Shown: piece by piece, positions 26,398-38,387 of the stretch
Layout of the letters: each line of letters starts with the position of its first letter
How positions within the stretch are numbered: position 1 is the stretch's first letter
NCBI RefSeq assembly: GCF_030463535.1
Contig: NC_132878.1
Span: forward strand, 34,536,261 to 34,600,260
Reading direction: 5' to 3'
Length of the DNA stretch: 64,000 bases
From: Salminus brasiliensis
Lineage: Eukaryota > Chordata > Actinopteri > Characiformes > Bryconidae
The notes under the pieces: model-generated
The model's input: the letters and a program-made list of their open reading frames with translations, nothing else
Database searches by the model: none
What the model was told of the DNA's origin: nothing
Translations under genes and position numbers: made by a program

Positions 26398-26812
26398 CAA
26401 TATGGACAAAAGTATTGGGACACTTGCTTATTCACTGAATCTTCTGAGCTTATTAAAAAAAGAGTTGGAGAAACCTGGAGTCTCTACTAGATTTTGGAAC
26501 ATTGCTGTGAGAATTAGTGAGCTCAGTCCCAACTCATCCCAAAAATAGTGGACAGAGCACCACCATCATTTCAGAGAACACTGTTCCACTGCTCCACAGC
26601 TCAGGACTGGGGGGGGTCTTTATGCATGGCAATAGGTTTATGTTTAAATGCTGCCAAAAGTCCTATTCTCCTTTTGTATTGGCAGGACTTCTCAAGAGGA
26701 CATAGACAAGGTATGTGTGTGCATTTGCACATCTGTGTCAGCAATGAGTGCAGCTTAAAATGGCTAAATGCATTCATTAGAAGGGGTATCCACAAATGTT
26801 TGGACATTTTGG
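26398..26812. mobile_element. Tc1/mariner-type miniature element, second copy
   Basis: It begins atggacaaaagtattgggacac and ends gtatccacaaatgtttggacat, the same inverted ends as at 3312-3598. The interior (ttgtattggcaggacttctcaagag; gtgtgtgcatttgcacatctgtgtcagcaa) is shared with the copy at 31255-31470. Non-coding. Confidence 0.7.
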
Positions 26813-27802
26813 AAGCTCTAGATGTGATCAAAAGATGTACTGTATCAACATATGGCTGATGAGTCATTCCAGGCTATCTTGAGTAGACTTGTATTACATA
26901 CAGTTATTGATACACATGGACGAAAGTATGCTGCATAGCTAAGAATAGCAGTGCTCATCTCAAAGCCTGACTTTTGCCCATACTTTTCTATGTTTTTACA
27001 GCTAAACACACTTCAGACACCAAACCTGTCTTGGCACATTGTGTGCTCTGCTAGTCTTGGCTCATTGCTTTAACATTCGATTGCAGAATATACAGACTAT
27101 ATGACTGTAGAAGGGATAAGTGGGGATGTTTGAGAACCTGGGCTGGATTTCTGGACGGAAGTTATCTGGCTAAGAAATCCTGCTTTGTGCAATAAACCTT
27201 TCAGGTCACGCCCCCCAAAAAAACCTGCAAATCAACAAAAAAGCCAATCGTCTGCATCCAAACATAGGAAGATGAACTGACGAGACACGCTCTTTCTCTA
27301 CAACACACACCCACAGGATGTGCACACTCACATACACACATGCAGTACCACTCACACACAAAACAAGAGGTCAGATGTTCAAACATGTCCCTGCTGACAG
27401 GTGAGTGAAGTAAGTGTCGGGGTGTTTGGAAGGAGGTAGGCTTTGGCCCATCTCACATGAGCTGTCATGTAGCTATGGTGGTGCTGAACAGGTCACATTG
27501 CACATATAATTCAGAGCCAACATTTATTTGCTTCAAAAACTAGTCAAACAAGTGTTAAAACACATGATTTAGTGAAACAACATGGACAGACCTTGTTTTA
27601 CATATAAGCTGAAACTGGAACTATTCGTCAGTTGGAAATGCAGTGAAAAGGCAGTTAAAAGGAAGGGTGGAGATCACATTGAGCTGCTTGTGGGATTGCT
27701 AGAAAGGCAAATCAAAAACTTTCATTTCACTGGAAACATTCTTTCAGAAGATTTCAGTGGCAGACATTTCCAAAGTAGCATCTAATCATGGCTAATGCAT
27801 TT

Positions 27803-28062
27803 AATTCAATTCAATTCAATTCAATTCAATTCAAAGTTTATTTATATATCACCTTTCACAACAAGTGTTGTCACAAAGCACTTTACAGAGATCCAGGTCC
27901 ACGCCTCTTATGAGCAAGCACCACAATGGAGGTGGTAGCGACAGTGGCAAGGAAAAGCTCCCTCATACTAAGAGGAAGAAATCTTGAGAGAATCCAAGAC
28001 TCAGTCAGAGGAACCCATCTGCCTTAGGTCGACCTGCACAGCACAAACAAACAAACAAACAA
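27803..28062. repeat. interspersed repeat, copy 1, with (AATTC)n head
   Basis: A TTCAA run (27805-27833) is followed by gtttatttatatatcacctttcacaac...gtcacaaagcactttacag...gacagtggcaaggaaaa...gaggaagaaatctt. Copy 2 at 31922-32160 shares this order. A dispersed teleost repeat of unknown class to me. Confidence 0.6.
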
Positions 28063-29010
28063 ACAAATAACACAAAAAAAAAACTAGACAGAGAGATAAT
28101 GAAAGGCTAGAGCTAATGTAGGAGCAGGTTATGAAGAATAAACAAGAACTTGGTGCTACAGCAGGATGCCAATCGACAGCGGACTGCCTCAAGAGGTGCA
28201 AGCTGAAGGTTTTGCCATGGTCCTCACATTCCTGGACATTACCAGAAATGCAAATAGCCACATCATTTGTACCGGACATTACCCAGACTTTATCCTGCCC
28301 AGCCCCCTATGGCACAAAGTCCAAGTAAAGTCTGAGTGAGCCCATGTGTGAACAGGGCAAATCATTTCCAAGGGAATTCACAGTGGGTCATGCAATACTT
28401 TGTGCCATGCACATGCTACAAAGACACCGCCCCTTACCTAAACCACGCAGAACACCAACCTGATTCTCCAGACGTTTTCCGGGAATTCATCTGCGAAAAC
28501 GGCTCAAGACAGCCCATGACTCTTACCGAACTAGAGGTCTTTGGCAAAGACAGGTGAAGCAGGTAGAAGTTCCCAAGACAACCGCTGAATGACTTTTGAA
28601 GAGTTTGGAAGGGCACCCAAACTTTTGGTTTGAGCCATTTTCCTGTATTTTGTTAGAGCTAGAAAAAAACACTTTATGCCATTACTTGCTTAGCTACACA
28701 CAGTAACAGAAATGTTGTGAACTCTGCGCCCAATTTTGACATTTTGTGTCCAAACTTTTATGTCATCACATGTCGGTTTTCGTGACATCACAAAACAACA
28801 GCCCTGTTTTCATGAGAGAGTTGTAATGAAAGCCTGCACTAAATCCAACTTTGGTGTGGGTGTGCGTGTGAGTGAGTGGGTGTGGGCGTGTGAATTTGCA
28901 CTGCTGAGCGATTTCCGAAGCTGCTGCCTCACTCTGAAACCTCCAGTCTGCGAATCACAGCCGTGTTGGTAGGAGTTCCGTAGCAGAACGACAGGATTTG
29001 CACCTTTAAT

Positions 29011-29046
<36 letters not shown>
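29011..29046. repeat. (AGC)12 trinucleotide repeat
   Basis: Twelve perfect AGC units (GCT on the other strand). It lies in intergenic sequence, so the Leu or Ala runs it would encode are not real protein. Confidence 0.95.
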
Positions 29047-29358
29047 TCTGTGCTGGTTGACTGATGCCTTGAAAGTAGCAGGCCTAATGAATTGCAATGT
29101 GTATCATATTTCCACATGAATGCAGTGTATCGCTGTGATACAACGTGCTATAACAAAACGTCTGTTTGAAAAGCATGTACGTGTTTGAATCAGCCGTTCC
29201 TGCACGAGCTTTAGAGCACTGGGCCTATCACAAGACGCGCACATGCTGGCAAACTCTAATGTGTTTAGGAGCGTGGAGAGTGCGTGCTCAAATAACAACA
29301 ATCTGCCATTCAGAATAGTCTGGGGCTTAATTTGCCGCACTGGGGGAGAAAAGAAGGT

Positions 29359-29384
29359 GGGGGGGGGGGGGGGGGGGGGGGGGG
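29359..29384. repeat. 26-base poly-G run
   Basis: Homopolymeric G after gaaaagaaggt. Confidence 0.95.
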
Positions 29385-30124
29385 TTATCCGCTCTATAAA
29401 GCCTGTAATCCACACGCTTCGCTTTAGATGCAGAAGCCGGGCTCCCACGCAGCAGCCGCAGGCCTGTTCACCATGAGACACCCTGAGCAGGATCAAAAAA
29501 GGAACGAATTCCCTGCATACACACTCTGTAATTACATTTCCATAGGTGGCAACCTATAGCAAGCACCATAGGTATGTGTATGTCTGTGTGTGAGAGTGAG
29601 GGAGGGAGGTAGAGAGAGAGACATAGAGAGAGAGAGAGAGAGAGGGTGAGTGAGTGAGTAAGTGAGTGTAAAGCGCGCAGGGTGTGAAAGATGACTCATC
29701 GCTTTTTGGAGGTCTGTTGTAAGGACGGCATGCTCGAGTCGAGTCTGAGGCTCATCCGCTTCGCCGAGGGCCTCCTGCACCGCAGACATACTTCAGCAAT
29801 TACCTTCACGCCCACACACTGCCTTTCTTTCTCTCTTCTATACACACACACACACTGTATGACAGTTACAGGGCTAATGTAGCTAATGTAGCTAACAGGT
29901 ATTGGATCATAAGTTCTCCAATCTCGCCGTGTTGTTATTTAATGTCTAATAGACTTGCTGATGTGGTTTCTGACACTGGTTAACACACCGTTAGCCGCGA
30001 ACGTGGATGAGAGCAGCCTACGCAATGCATACAGAGAGGTCACGAATGAATGGAGGACGGGGCTGTGGGTTGGCAAGAACCTGCCGATATGATACGTGTC
30101 GTCATACTGGGGGTTACGCTTCAG

Positions 30125-30390
30125 TATATTGTGATATATTGCGAAACTGTAAACAAGACAATATATTGTGATATATTGCGATACTGTAAACAAGACAATA
30201 TATTGTGATATATTGTGATACTGTAAACTAGACAATATATTGTGATATATTGCGATACTGTAAACAAGACAATATATCATGATATATTGTGATACTGTAA
30301 ACTAGACAATATATTGTGATATATTGTGATACTGTAAACAAGACAATATATTGCGATATGTTGCAATATAAACAAGACAAGACAATATGA
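30125..30390. repeat. 37-bp minisatellite, about 7 copies
   Basis: The unit gtgatatattgcgatactgt plus aaacaagacaatatatt repeats with a few substitutions (caag/ctag, gcg/gtg). The last copies degrade. The array reads through on both strands without stops at short range, but this is tandem-repeat artefact rather than coding. Confidence 0.9.
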
Positions 30391-30402
30391 TGGAATATAT
30401 TA

Positions 30403-30720
30403 GAGCTGGGCAATATGACAATATTTGATCGTATGAATAATTTTGTTGTAATAGTTTTATGAGTGTATCGTGGATATCGACAGTGCTTAATAAGCACTGA
30501 TTAACTTCACGTTTCTTTACTGTAATCAGCAGTAGTCTTATTTCATTTAATGGAGTGAAGCATATTTTAAGTAAAAAATCTTATTTAGTATTTCAATAGC
30601 AGTTGGTGAATTTGTCTACAAAGTTGTGATAAATATCGTACAAAATATCGTCGAAATTTTAATATTGTGATCATTTTTTTTTCTAGATATAGAAAAATAT
30701 CATGATATTTAGACTGCTGT
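30403..30720. mobile_element. possible 'gctgggcaatat' repeat element adjoining the 37-bp minisatellite
   Basis: It starts agagctgggcaatatgacaatattt and ends aaaaatatcatgatattta with many tatcg/cgata words, like common fish interspersed repeats of this kind. Boundaries are soft. Confidence 0.4.
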
Positions 30721-31254
30721 CTCCTAGCTGCCTCGATTTAAACACCACTCAAAATGAGCCACTGTCTGCCATTATTCTTTATATCTAACCTATTAATTAA
30801 ATAATCAATGCTGCATTTTCGAGTATCGATACAGTATTGCAACACATAACATTGCAATACTTTGATGTATGGATATTTTTTTATACCCCTAATAGAGAAG
30901 CCTGATTAAATGTGCAGAGAAACGCTACTCATGTGGAATGTGTAAAAGTGCTGAGCGGACTTTGAAAGAGGGTTCCTTATTGGGGCATGGACAACAGGAG
31001 CTTCAGCCACAAAGGCCGCTCAACTGGCCAGTGTTTCAACAGGAACATGGACTAAAGTGACCACTGCTACTCACTTCATGGGCTTTGACAATAAAGAAAC
31101 CTCATATTTGCATCCTGCCTCCACTCCTGCCTCATCACAGGGCTGCGCTGCAGCACTCTGGCATTTCCACAGCAAGCAGGATCAGCGCTAACCTGCGACC
31201 TTGCGTGGGTTACTTACTGCCACATTAATACAGTACATGATATAGCTGATGCAT

Positions 31255-31470
31255 GTACACACTTTATGTCCAAATGTTTGTGGACACCCCTTCTAATGAA
31301 CACATTCTGCTACTTTAAATTGCACTCACTGCTGACACAGATGCACAAATGCACACACACACACAGCTTGTCTAGTCCCCACAGAGAAGCAGTGCCAATA
31401 GAATATGACTCTCTGGAGCAGATCAAGATGAACTTATTGGCACCATGCCTAATGCAAAAACCTTGTATCT
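31255..31470 (-). mobile_element. Tc1/mariner-type miniature element, third copy, truncated and inverted
   Basis: It starts with the right-end sequence in reverse (tatgtccaaatgtttgtggacacc), followed by gtgacac/gatgcacaaatgcacacacac and a cttgtctagtccc block seen in the first copy. The opposite end is missing. Confidence 0.6.
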
Positions 31471-31529
31471 CCAAAATGCCAACATGACAAAGGAGGGGGG
31501 GGGGTTGTAACTTTCAATGGATGTCAAAG

Positions 31530-31670
31530 TAAAAAGATCTTATTCCTTTCAGATCATTTGTGTTGGTCGATTCATTATGAAATTCTCACTCTATGTAAAG
31601 AAGAACTGCCAGATTCACACTGCGTCAAACAGTGAAAAATGAATGACAAGTTTTTTGATTGACAGCGACA
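31530..31670. repeat. 'gaagaactgccagattcac' dispersed repeat
   Basis: Shares ttggtc(g/a)attcattatga, gaagaactgccagattcac and gattgacagc with 51450-51590, same order and strand. Class unknown. Confidence 0.55.
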
Positions 31671-31921
31671 CACTGTTTGTTAGCTACATCAGCCTTGCAC
31701 ATCTAGAGCAAAGCTAATGAAGCGCACTTCAGGCCGCCAACATAACTCAATGCATCATTTTCATCATATAAACACAGGGTTCGTGTTCCAACCATTGAAT
31801 AGACTGTATACAGCATATTACCTATCATACAGTCTATAGTTCAGCTCTTTTGCAGTTATAGCTTCTTGCTCTCGTTCATACAGCTTTTTCTCCAGTGGAA
31901 CTGTGTGTTGCGGCTTAATTG

Positions 31922-32160
31922 GCTCAGGTTTATTTGTATAGCACTTTTACAACTGCCATTGTCACAAAGCAGCTTCAGCCAATCAGTAATCAGTAAAAAA
32001 GACAAGAAAGCAACAACATAAGAAGACATGAAAACCTAAGACCCCCAATGAGCAAGCCAAAGGTGACAGTGGCAAGGAAAAACTCTGCTGGAGCTGGAGG
32101 AAGAAACCTTATGAAGAACTGAGACTCACAAGGGGGACCCATCCTCCTCTGGTCTGAACT
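31922..32160. repeat. interspersed repeat, copy 2
   Basis: Shares ggtttatttgtatagcacttttacaac, tgtcacaaagcagctt, ccaatgagcaagc, gacagtggcaaggaaaaact and ggaggaagaaacctt with 27803-28062, same strand. Confidence 0.6.
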
Positions 32161-32299
32161 ATATATCAACTATATATCACATTCATATTTATTTCCTATA
32201 ATCTTGGAATTAAGTACACATTTCCATAATAATAATTTTAATAAGTACATGAACAAAGTATAAGTTGCTCAAACATTTTCCACCACTGCTAGTTTTAAC

Positions 32300-32480
32300 C
32301 TACTACACCTGAAGCAAAGATACTACCTCCACCATGTTTAACAGATGAGGTGATTTGCCTCGGGGTGCACACAGTTCCCTTTGTTCTGTACATGTTCTTG
32401 TTCTTGTCCGTCACTCAGGTAAAGGCTTAATTGTCAGCGTACATATCCAAACAACTTTGCCTCGAAATTACACTTTGTTT
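32300..32480 (-). mobile_element. fragment of the same Tc1-like family
   Basis: Shares accatgtttaacagatgaggtgatttgc and the following tggtaaaggcttaa/tgtcagc block with 36228-36340, with several substitutions. Confidence 0.55.
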
Positions 32481-32719
32481 AAAAACTGCAACCTGACCTC
32501 TGAGGCCATGCCGGTGGAGTTTTACAGGAACTACCGGTATGCACACGAACACAAGAGAGAAAGAGAAGACTCGTCCGCCCTTCCTTGACAGTCATTTTAG
32601 ACAAGACAAGACAACCATATCCACCGTTTGTGTTGGACACAGATGGAATTTGGCCTCCGCCTTTAGCCCATCCATGCAGTGAACACACACATACACACTA
32701 GTGAGCAAACACACACACA

Positions 32720-32868
32720 GTGACACTGAGAACACATGCCTGGAGCGGTGGGCAGGGAGGGTTAAGGGCCGTACTCAATGATTCAACAGCGGCAGCTTGC
32801 CGAGCCCAGGTATCGAATCCTTTCATCAATAGCCTGGTGCGCTAACCGCTGAGCCACCACTGAAGGTT
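32720..32868 (-). mobile_element. tRNA-like SINE (second family)
   Basis: Reverse strand reads agtggtggctcagcggttagcgcacc (A box) and ggattcgatacctgggctcgg (B box) about 30 bases apart. A tRNA gene is unlikely because no complete cloverleaf forms and a long tail follows. Confidence 0.6.
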
Positions 32869-33139
32869 TGAGTAACAGCTAAAGTATTTGAAGTACAAAT
32901 CCATACTAATACTGAACATGCATAAAGTAGAAGTCACTTGAGTACTTCAACAGCACCACTGCTGTTGCTTAAACTTTAACATGAGTAGCCTGTGAGATGA
33001 TGCTCGAGGTTAAGCTACAAATATCACTCACACTTAGCCACAGTAATTGGCTTTCCTACTGTAATTCTCAGCAATACATCTCTCTCTCCCTCCCTCCCTC
33101 CCTCATCACATGCAACCACTTTCATCTGTTTCCCAAACC

Positions 33140-33140
<1 letters not shown>

Positions 33141-33170
<30 letters not shown>

Positions 33171-33583
33171 GCGTCACACTCTCTTTCATCCATCAGCTTC
33201 TGTCTCTGCTTCACTCTTATCTGTCCCTCCATCACTCACTCTCACCCTCATTCCCCCTCGGCAAATCTACTCCCTTTCTTTTCTACACTCCCCTCTTCAT
33301 CTCAAGCCCTTCCTCATCCCCTCCCCCAACCCCAACTCCATCTCCGACACCTGCTCTTCCATCACTCTTTCATGTTCTCTTCCTCTTCCTCTAGGCCACT
33401 CTCTCTCGTCCAATTAGCCCTCCAGCTCACCTAGACTTACATGAGCTCAGCCCCTCTCTTAGCTTTCATCGCTTCTCTTTATCTGTATTCTTTCACTGTC
33501 TGCTAAATACTCCTCCCTCCATTTCTCTCTCCAACCCCTGCTGCTATAGCAGTCTCCATCACTCTATCCCTCTTCACCTGCTT

Positions 33584-33620
<37 letters not shown>

Positions 33621-33645
33621 TCCCTCTCCCTCTCCCTCTCACTTT
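33141..33645. repeat. pyrimidine-rich tract with TC microsatellites
   Basis: TC runs at 33141-33168 and 33588-33616, the latter followed by CCCTCT units. The sequence between is over 80% pyrimidine. Adjacent open frames are artefacts of this bias. Confidence 0.9.
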
Positions 33646-33929
33646 GCTTCTCTGTAAATAGCCTGGCTTCTTCATCCACAGTTCTGACATTTTGACACCA
33701 TAACTCAGCAGACTTTCCTAGAAGGAAGAGATCAGTCAGTGTAAGACACATCCACACTGATCTTGTACTGATCTGTGGAGGTGACAAATTCATCAATGCA
33801 TAAATCTGAAGAGCACTATTGAACTTCACAGGTTTTGGAATGCTAGAACTGATGATACTATTATTTATGTTCAATTTATTCATATGCAGTAGCATCACAT
33901 CCAGTGTAATTTTATTACCTGAACCCAAA

Positions 33930-34690
33930 CTTAACCTACTACTACAAAACCTAATTCTAACCCTAACATAGTGTAAACTTAACATAACCCCTGCCCTACA
34001 CCTACGCCTCAGCCTAAACCTAAGTTGACCCTACTAGACCTAAACCTAATCTAAAATTAACATAACCCCTGTCCTAAACCTACGCCTCAGACTAAACCTA
34101 AACCTATTCTACTACACCTAAACCTAATTCTAACCCTTACACTTAACCTAATTTACACCTCAGCCTAAACCTAAGTTGACCCTACTAGACCTAAACCTAA
34201 TCTAAAATTAACATAACCCCTGTCCTAAACCTACGCCTCAGACTAAACCTAAACTTAACCTACTACTCCTAAACCTATGCCTCAGCCTAAACCTAAACTT
34301 AACCTACTACTTCTAAACCTAATTCTAACCTTAACATAGCCTACACATAACATAACCCCTATCCTAAACCTACGCCACAGCCTAAACCTAAGCCTAATCT
34401 ACTACACCTAAACCTAATTCTAACCCTTACACTTAACCTAATTTACACCTCAGCCTAAACCTAAATTTGCCCTACTAGACCTAAACCTAATTCTAACCTA
34501 ACCCTTGCCCTAAACCTACACATCAGCCTAAACCTAAACTTAACCTACTACACCTACATCTAACCTAAACATAGCCTAAATGTAACCTAACCCACAGCTC
34601 AACCTAAACATGCACTTCACCTACTACACCTAAACCTACTTTTAACCCTTACTATAATCTAAACCTGCCCCAACACTTAACCCAACCCTG
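33930..34690. repeat. degenerate CCTAAA-rich tandem array (telomere-like)
   Basis: Dense cctaaa/ccctaa/cttaac words over about 760 bp. It includes a longer duplication: the block from agcctaaacctaagttgacc to cagactaaacctaaac at 34011 recurs at 34162 (151-bp period). It is not a clean (CCCTAA)n array. Confidence 0.85.
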
Positions 34691-35214
34691 CATAGCTGTA
34701 GCTACACTGCTTTCTCAATTCTTCTTCAGCATGACAGGTTAAGTTGTGTGTATTTAGCAAAACAGGACCACCAGTAGACAGGAGCTCTTTTCACATCGTA
34801 AAAAATTTCAGACAGGAGCTTGGGCAAATGTTATGAATTTCTTGGGGGTGCACTTTAGTTAAATATGTACAGATAATGAGATCTTGTTGGAAAAGGTACC
34901 TTTGTATTGGGACAAGTCATTGGTTAACAGCTTACAGTTGGTCTGTAGATAAGGAAGCAAAAGAAGTTTTGAAAATTGATGCAAATAATCTACAATTTAC
35001 AAACCCTTTGTCTGTATAGCCTCAGTGTTGGAATACACTTAAATCCACAAAAGTATCAGAAGACAAGTTTCTGAGAGTTGACAGCTCGTGTGATGGCCGG
35101 CTCAAATGACAACACCGCATGGCACAGCTTAACACCGGACCAAGTCTTGGTTTGAACTGTGAAGAGAAGACTTGGAGCTGCAGGGTTGACCGAAGTGTCT
35201 TCATTGAATGAATG

Positions 35215-35660
35215 TCTTCATGTGAGCTCTTGGGTTTTGTTGTTGGTTCAAGTTGGGAAATGAGGGAAAATCTCTAATACAACAATTTGGAAACCACTGG
35301 TATACTAACAACCAGACATCGAACAGCTCTGCCAAGGAAAACAGCAATTCATGGCAGAAACATTGTGAGAGCTGTGAAGACAAACCCAAGTACAACAGTC
35401 AGTGACAGCACCAAGAACGTCCACAGGGAAAGGGGGAGGGCTTCATAATCCAACCTTCCAAATAAATATACAGGCCTTATACCACATGATGCAAAGCACT
35501 CAACAGCAGTACGAGTCTGAAGACCAGATTAGGATTTGCAAATAAATATTCAGATCAGCCACAAAAGTTCTGGAACAAAGTTTTATGGACTGATGAGACC
35601 AAGATTAACATTTAGCACAGTGGTAGAAAAAACAAAGTGTGAAGATAGAAAGGATAGGAA
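35215..35660 (+). pseudogene. Tc1-like transposase fossil
   Basis: Degenerate reading frames give RTALPRKTAIHGRNIVRAVK and later FWNKVLWTDETKIN, the Tc1 block around the catalytic Asp. Stops and shifts interrupt it throughout. Strand and family are clear; the boundaries are approximate. Confidence 0.65.
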
Positions 35661-35899
35661 AGAGGTTTCCCACTCTAACTCACCACCTTCAACTTAGGAA
35701 GAGCTTGGTAATTCGCTCATTAGCTAGACTGGTTGTTTTGGGAGCAGGGTAAACACTAAAATGTGCAGGATGGGGGGAACCAGGACCAGGGTTGGGCACC
35801 ACTGAGCTCTTATATCAGTAGTTAGGAACCACTGTTATCCACTGGGAACCACTGATCACAGTTTATATATAATATATATATATAAACATACTGTATATA

Positions 35900-36560
35900 G
35901 ACCAACTGTGATTGGATGAAGGAAAATGTGATCCAGCCATGTTTGGTCCCTGCTTGTTTTTGAAGGTTTATACTTTCCTTCTTGTCTTCCATAAGTGTAG
36001 TACATGTTTAAAGGGGTTCAAGTCAGGTAACTGACTTTGCCAGTGACAAATATTGAGTTTTACTGGGCACTGACACAAAACACCATTGCTGTCTTAAAGC
36101 ATTTGGTTGTATCTGAGCACTTGAGATGCTCAAGCACTTCATCCCGCTGACATTGGAGGCCAGTAATAACAAGCCAACAAGTCAACTCCACTGGCAGTCA
36201 TACATACTCAAGCAAAGATACTATATCCACCATGTTTAACAGATGAGGTGATTTGCTTCAGATCAAAAGCAATTCTTTTTGTTCTGTATATATGCTTGTT
36301 TCCATCACTCTGGTAAAGGGTTAACTGTCAGCTTAGGCATCCATAAAAACTTTGCCTCCGATCTCTACAGGTTTTCAATACACTTCTAAAATAAAATCCT
36401 GCAACCTGGCCTTTCTGTTCTGTGGTCTGCATTTTGTGGCCAACCTTCTGAGGTTGTGCTGGTAATCTCTGACACATCTATGCCTACATCCTGGAGAATG
36501 TTGTTGTCGAGCTGTTCAGTTTTTCTTCATCAACAACAACTGTGGTCTTCAAGGTTGTTT
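35900..36560 (-). pseudogene. Tc1-like element fossil (minus strand)
   Basis: It contains caccatgtttaacagatgaggtgatttg...cattcactctggtaaa-type and ctacatcctggagaatgttgtt segments, which I recognise from a widespread fish Tc1-like family. No intact frame. Pieces recur at 32300-32480 and 37026-37130. Confidence 0.55.
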
Positions 36561-36837
36561 TTTCTTTGATGCTCAAGTTGACAAACAGCAGTAACAGACC
36601 CCAGAGGCAAAGACTCCAGTCTTCACCTTTCACTGGCACCCTTGTGCAAGAAAAAACGACGCAATGACACATGGCTGACTTTGAAACAAAAGAAAAGTGA
36701 GCTGTGTAGTTCAGTTTGACACTAAAATGGGAGGGCTGAAATTGAGAACGTCTGTCAGTTCGACACAGTGTACTCAACATGGATGTATGAGCCGAGCTAT
36801 GGCCTAGTTCACTTTACATGCCAGTTTCTTACAAACA

Positions 36838-37028
36838 CACCTAATTCTAACCCTTGCACTTAGCCTAACTTACATCTCAGCCTACACCTAAACTTAACCT
36901 AGTACACCTAAACCTAAATCTAACCTAAACATAGCCTAAGTGTTACCTAACCCACTGCTCAACCTAAACATGCACTTCACCTACTACACCTAAACCAACT
37001 TTTAACCCTTACTATAATCTAAACCTGC
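36838..37028. repeat. duplicate segment of the CCTAAA-rich array
   Basis: The stretch from cctaaacatagcctaagtg to cttactataatctaaacctgc is a close copy of 34565-34668 in the same orientation. It ends abruptly at 37028, where a Tc1-fragment copy begins. Confidence 0.85.
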
Positions 37029-37130
37029 TTGTTTCCATCACTCTGGTAAAGGCTTAACTGTCAGCTTAGGTATTCATAAAACTTTGCCTTAGATCTCTAC
37101 AGGTTTTTAATACACTTCTTAAAGTGTTAA
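37026..37130 (-). mobile_element. fragment of Tc1-like family fused to the array duplicate
   Basis: tgcttgtttccatcactctggtaaagg...gatctctacaggtttttaatacacttct copies 36293-36390. The fusion shares the bases TGC (37026-37028) with both parents. Confidence 0.7.
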
Positions 37131-37786
37131 AAAAACTGTACAAAAAAAAAAATGTAAAAGATTTAAGTCAAATACTAATTCAAATTCAGTGGAAAAACTA
37201 TAAACTTACCCCCACTATAAACTATAAACTTTTTGGTCGACTTGTATGAGCATTTGAGTAGACTTAGGGTTGATGCAGCGCTTATGAATGACGGCAGAAT
37301 TTGCAGAAGGCATGACAAACAGCAAAGGCAGCAGCTTGTCGTCGGGAAGCGCTCCCTAGACAAACAGATCATCGCACTCACACCTCTGCCACACACGACG
37401 ATGTGTGAAAGCATCCCAGCGCAAGTAAAGCATGGGGGGCGAGAAAGAGTGAGTTTTACAGCTTAAACAGCCTCATGCCTCATGGCTTCAACTTTAAACA
37501 ATGAGCTGCAGTGGATTCAAGGAGTCTACCGAAGACAATGAACGCATAAGTCACCCGGACAGAATGATTTAGAATGCTTAAGACGAAAAAGAGTGTGTTT
37601 TCATGTCTCAGAAAGGAAAAGAAACATTTTACACTCATTACAGAGAAGAAGATGAATCATAAATATGGAGCGTCCATCTGTACTGTACTGTAAGTTTATG
37701 AAGTGCTTCCCGGGGAGAGATTTCCACTCTCGGCGTAATAAAGAGTGACACCTCCGGCGGCACAGGCTCTTTGTCTCCTACAATCC

Positions 37787-37823
<37 letters not shown>

Positions 37824-38387
37824 CGCATGGGAAGCCATTCATTCTGCAGCTCCTCGGTAACGGCCTGCAGCCACGTCTCAACGGCTGGCCGGGGATTCAT
37901 TCTGATTAATGAAATAACAGATCTGGAACGCGGCGCAATTTATAGAGCGACATACAGATATTCTGACCCAAATTCTGCCCATTACTAAAAACCGCTACCG
38001 TCTCGCTGCCACCGCTAGCCTATTTCCAGGCAGTTGCCATGGTTACTCCAGGAGAAAGAGAGATAAGATCCAGACGCAAATTCCAAGTGAACTTTCCCTT
38101 TTCTCCTTGAAAGAAAAGAAGCAGGAAGATGATGACGAGAACGACCATGAAATCTTCCACAAGTAGTTCTAAAGCCTGCTGACACTGGGAACTACAAGCA
38201 CGCAGCAAAAACAGCACTATTGTCTCGCTGCCCTGCTGCTTGCCTGGTAATTGCATCATTCCAATCAATATGAGGTCTCCTATTGCGCCGACTGGCCACT
38301 GTGGGTGCAAACCCCAAGTCGCTGTATGATAATAAAAGCAGCACGAGCAGAAATGAAAGAGCCAAGCTGAAAAATGAACTTTGGCCT
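37131..38387. other. non-coding sequence
   Basis: GT/GA run at 37788-37821. Mixed composition and no recognised element or exon. Confidence 0.55.

Larger units (their letters stand above)
28063..30120. other. non-coding sequence with microsatellites
   Basis: Contains AAAC, AGC, poly-G and GA runs. No gene recognised. Confidence 0.6.

Noticed and set aside
29011..29046. (AGC)12 as a coding polyglutamine, polyalanine or polyleucine tract
   Set aside because: No surrounding exon signals or homologous protein; intergenic microsatellite.
30125..30390. Regular repeats that might suggest a CRISPR array
   Set aside because: Head-to-tail 37-bp units without spacers, in a vertebrate genome: a minisatellite.
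32720..32868. A and B box motifs suggesting a tRNA gene
   Set aside because: No complete cloverleaf, substitutions in both boxes and a long non-tRNA tail; fits a SINE. The same reasoning applies to 41545-41705.
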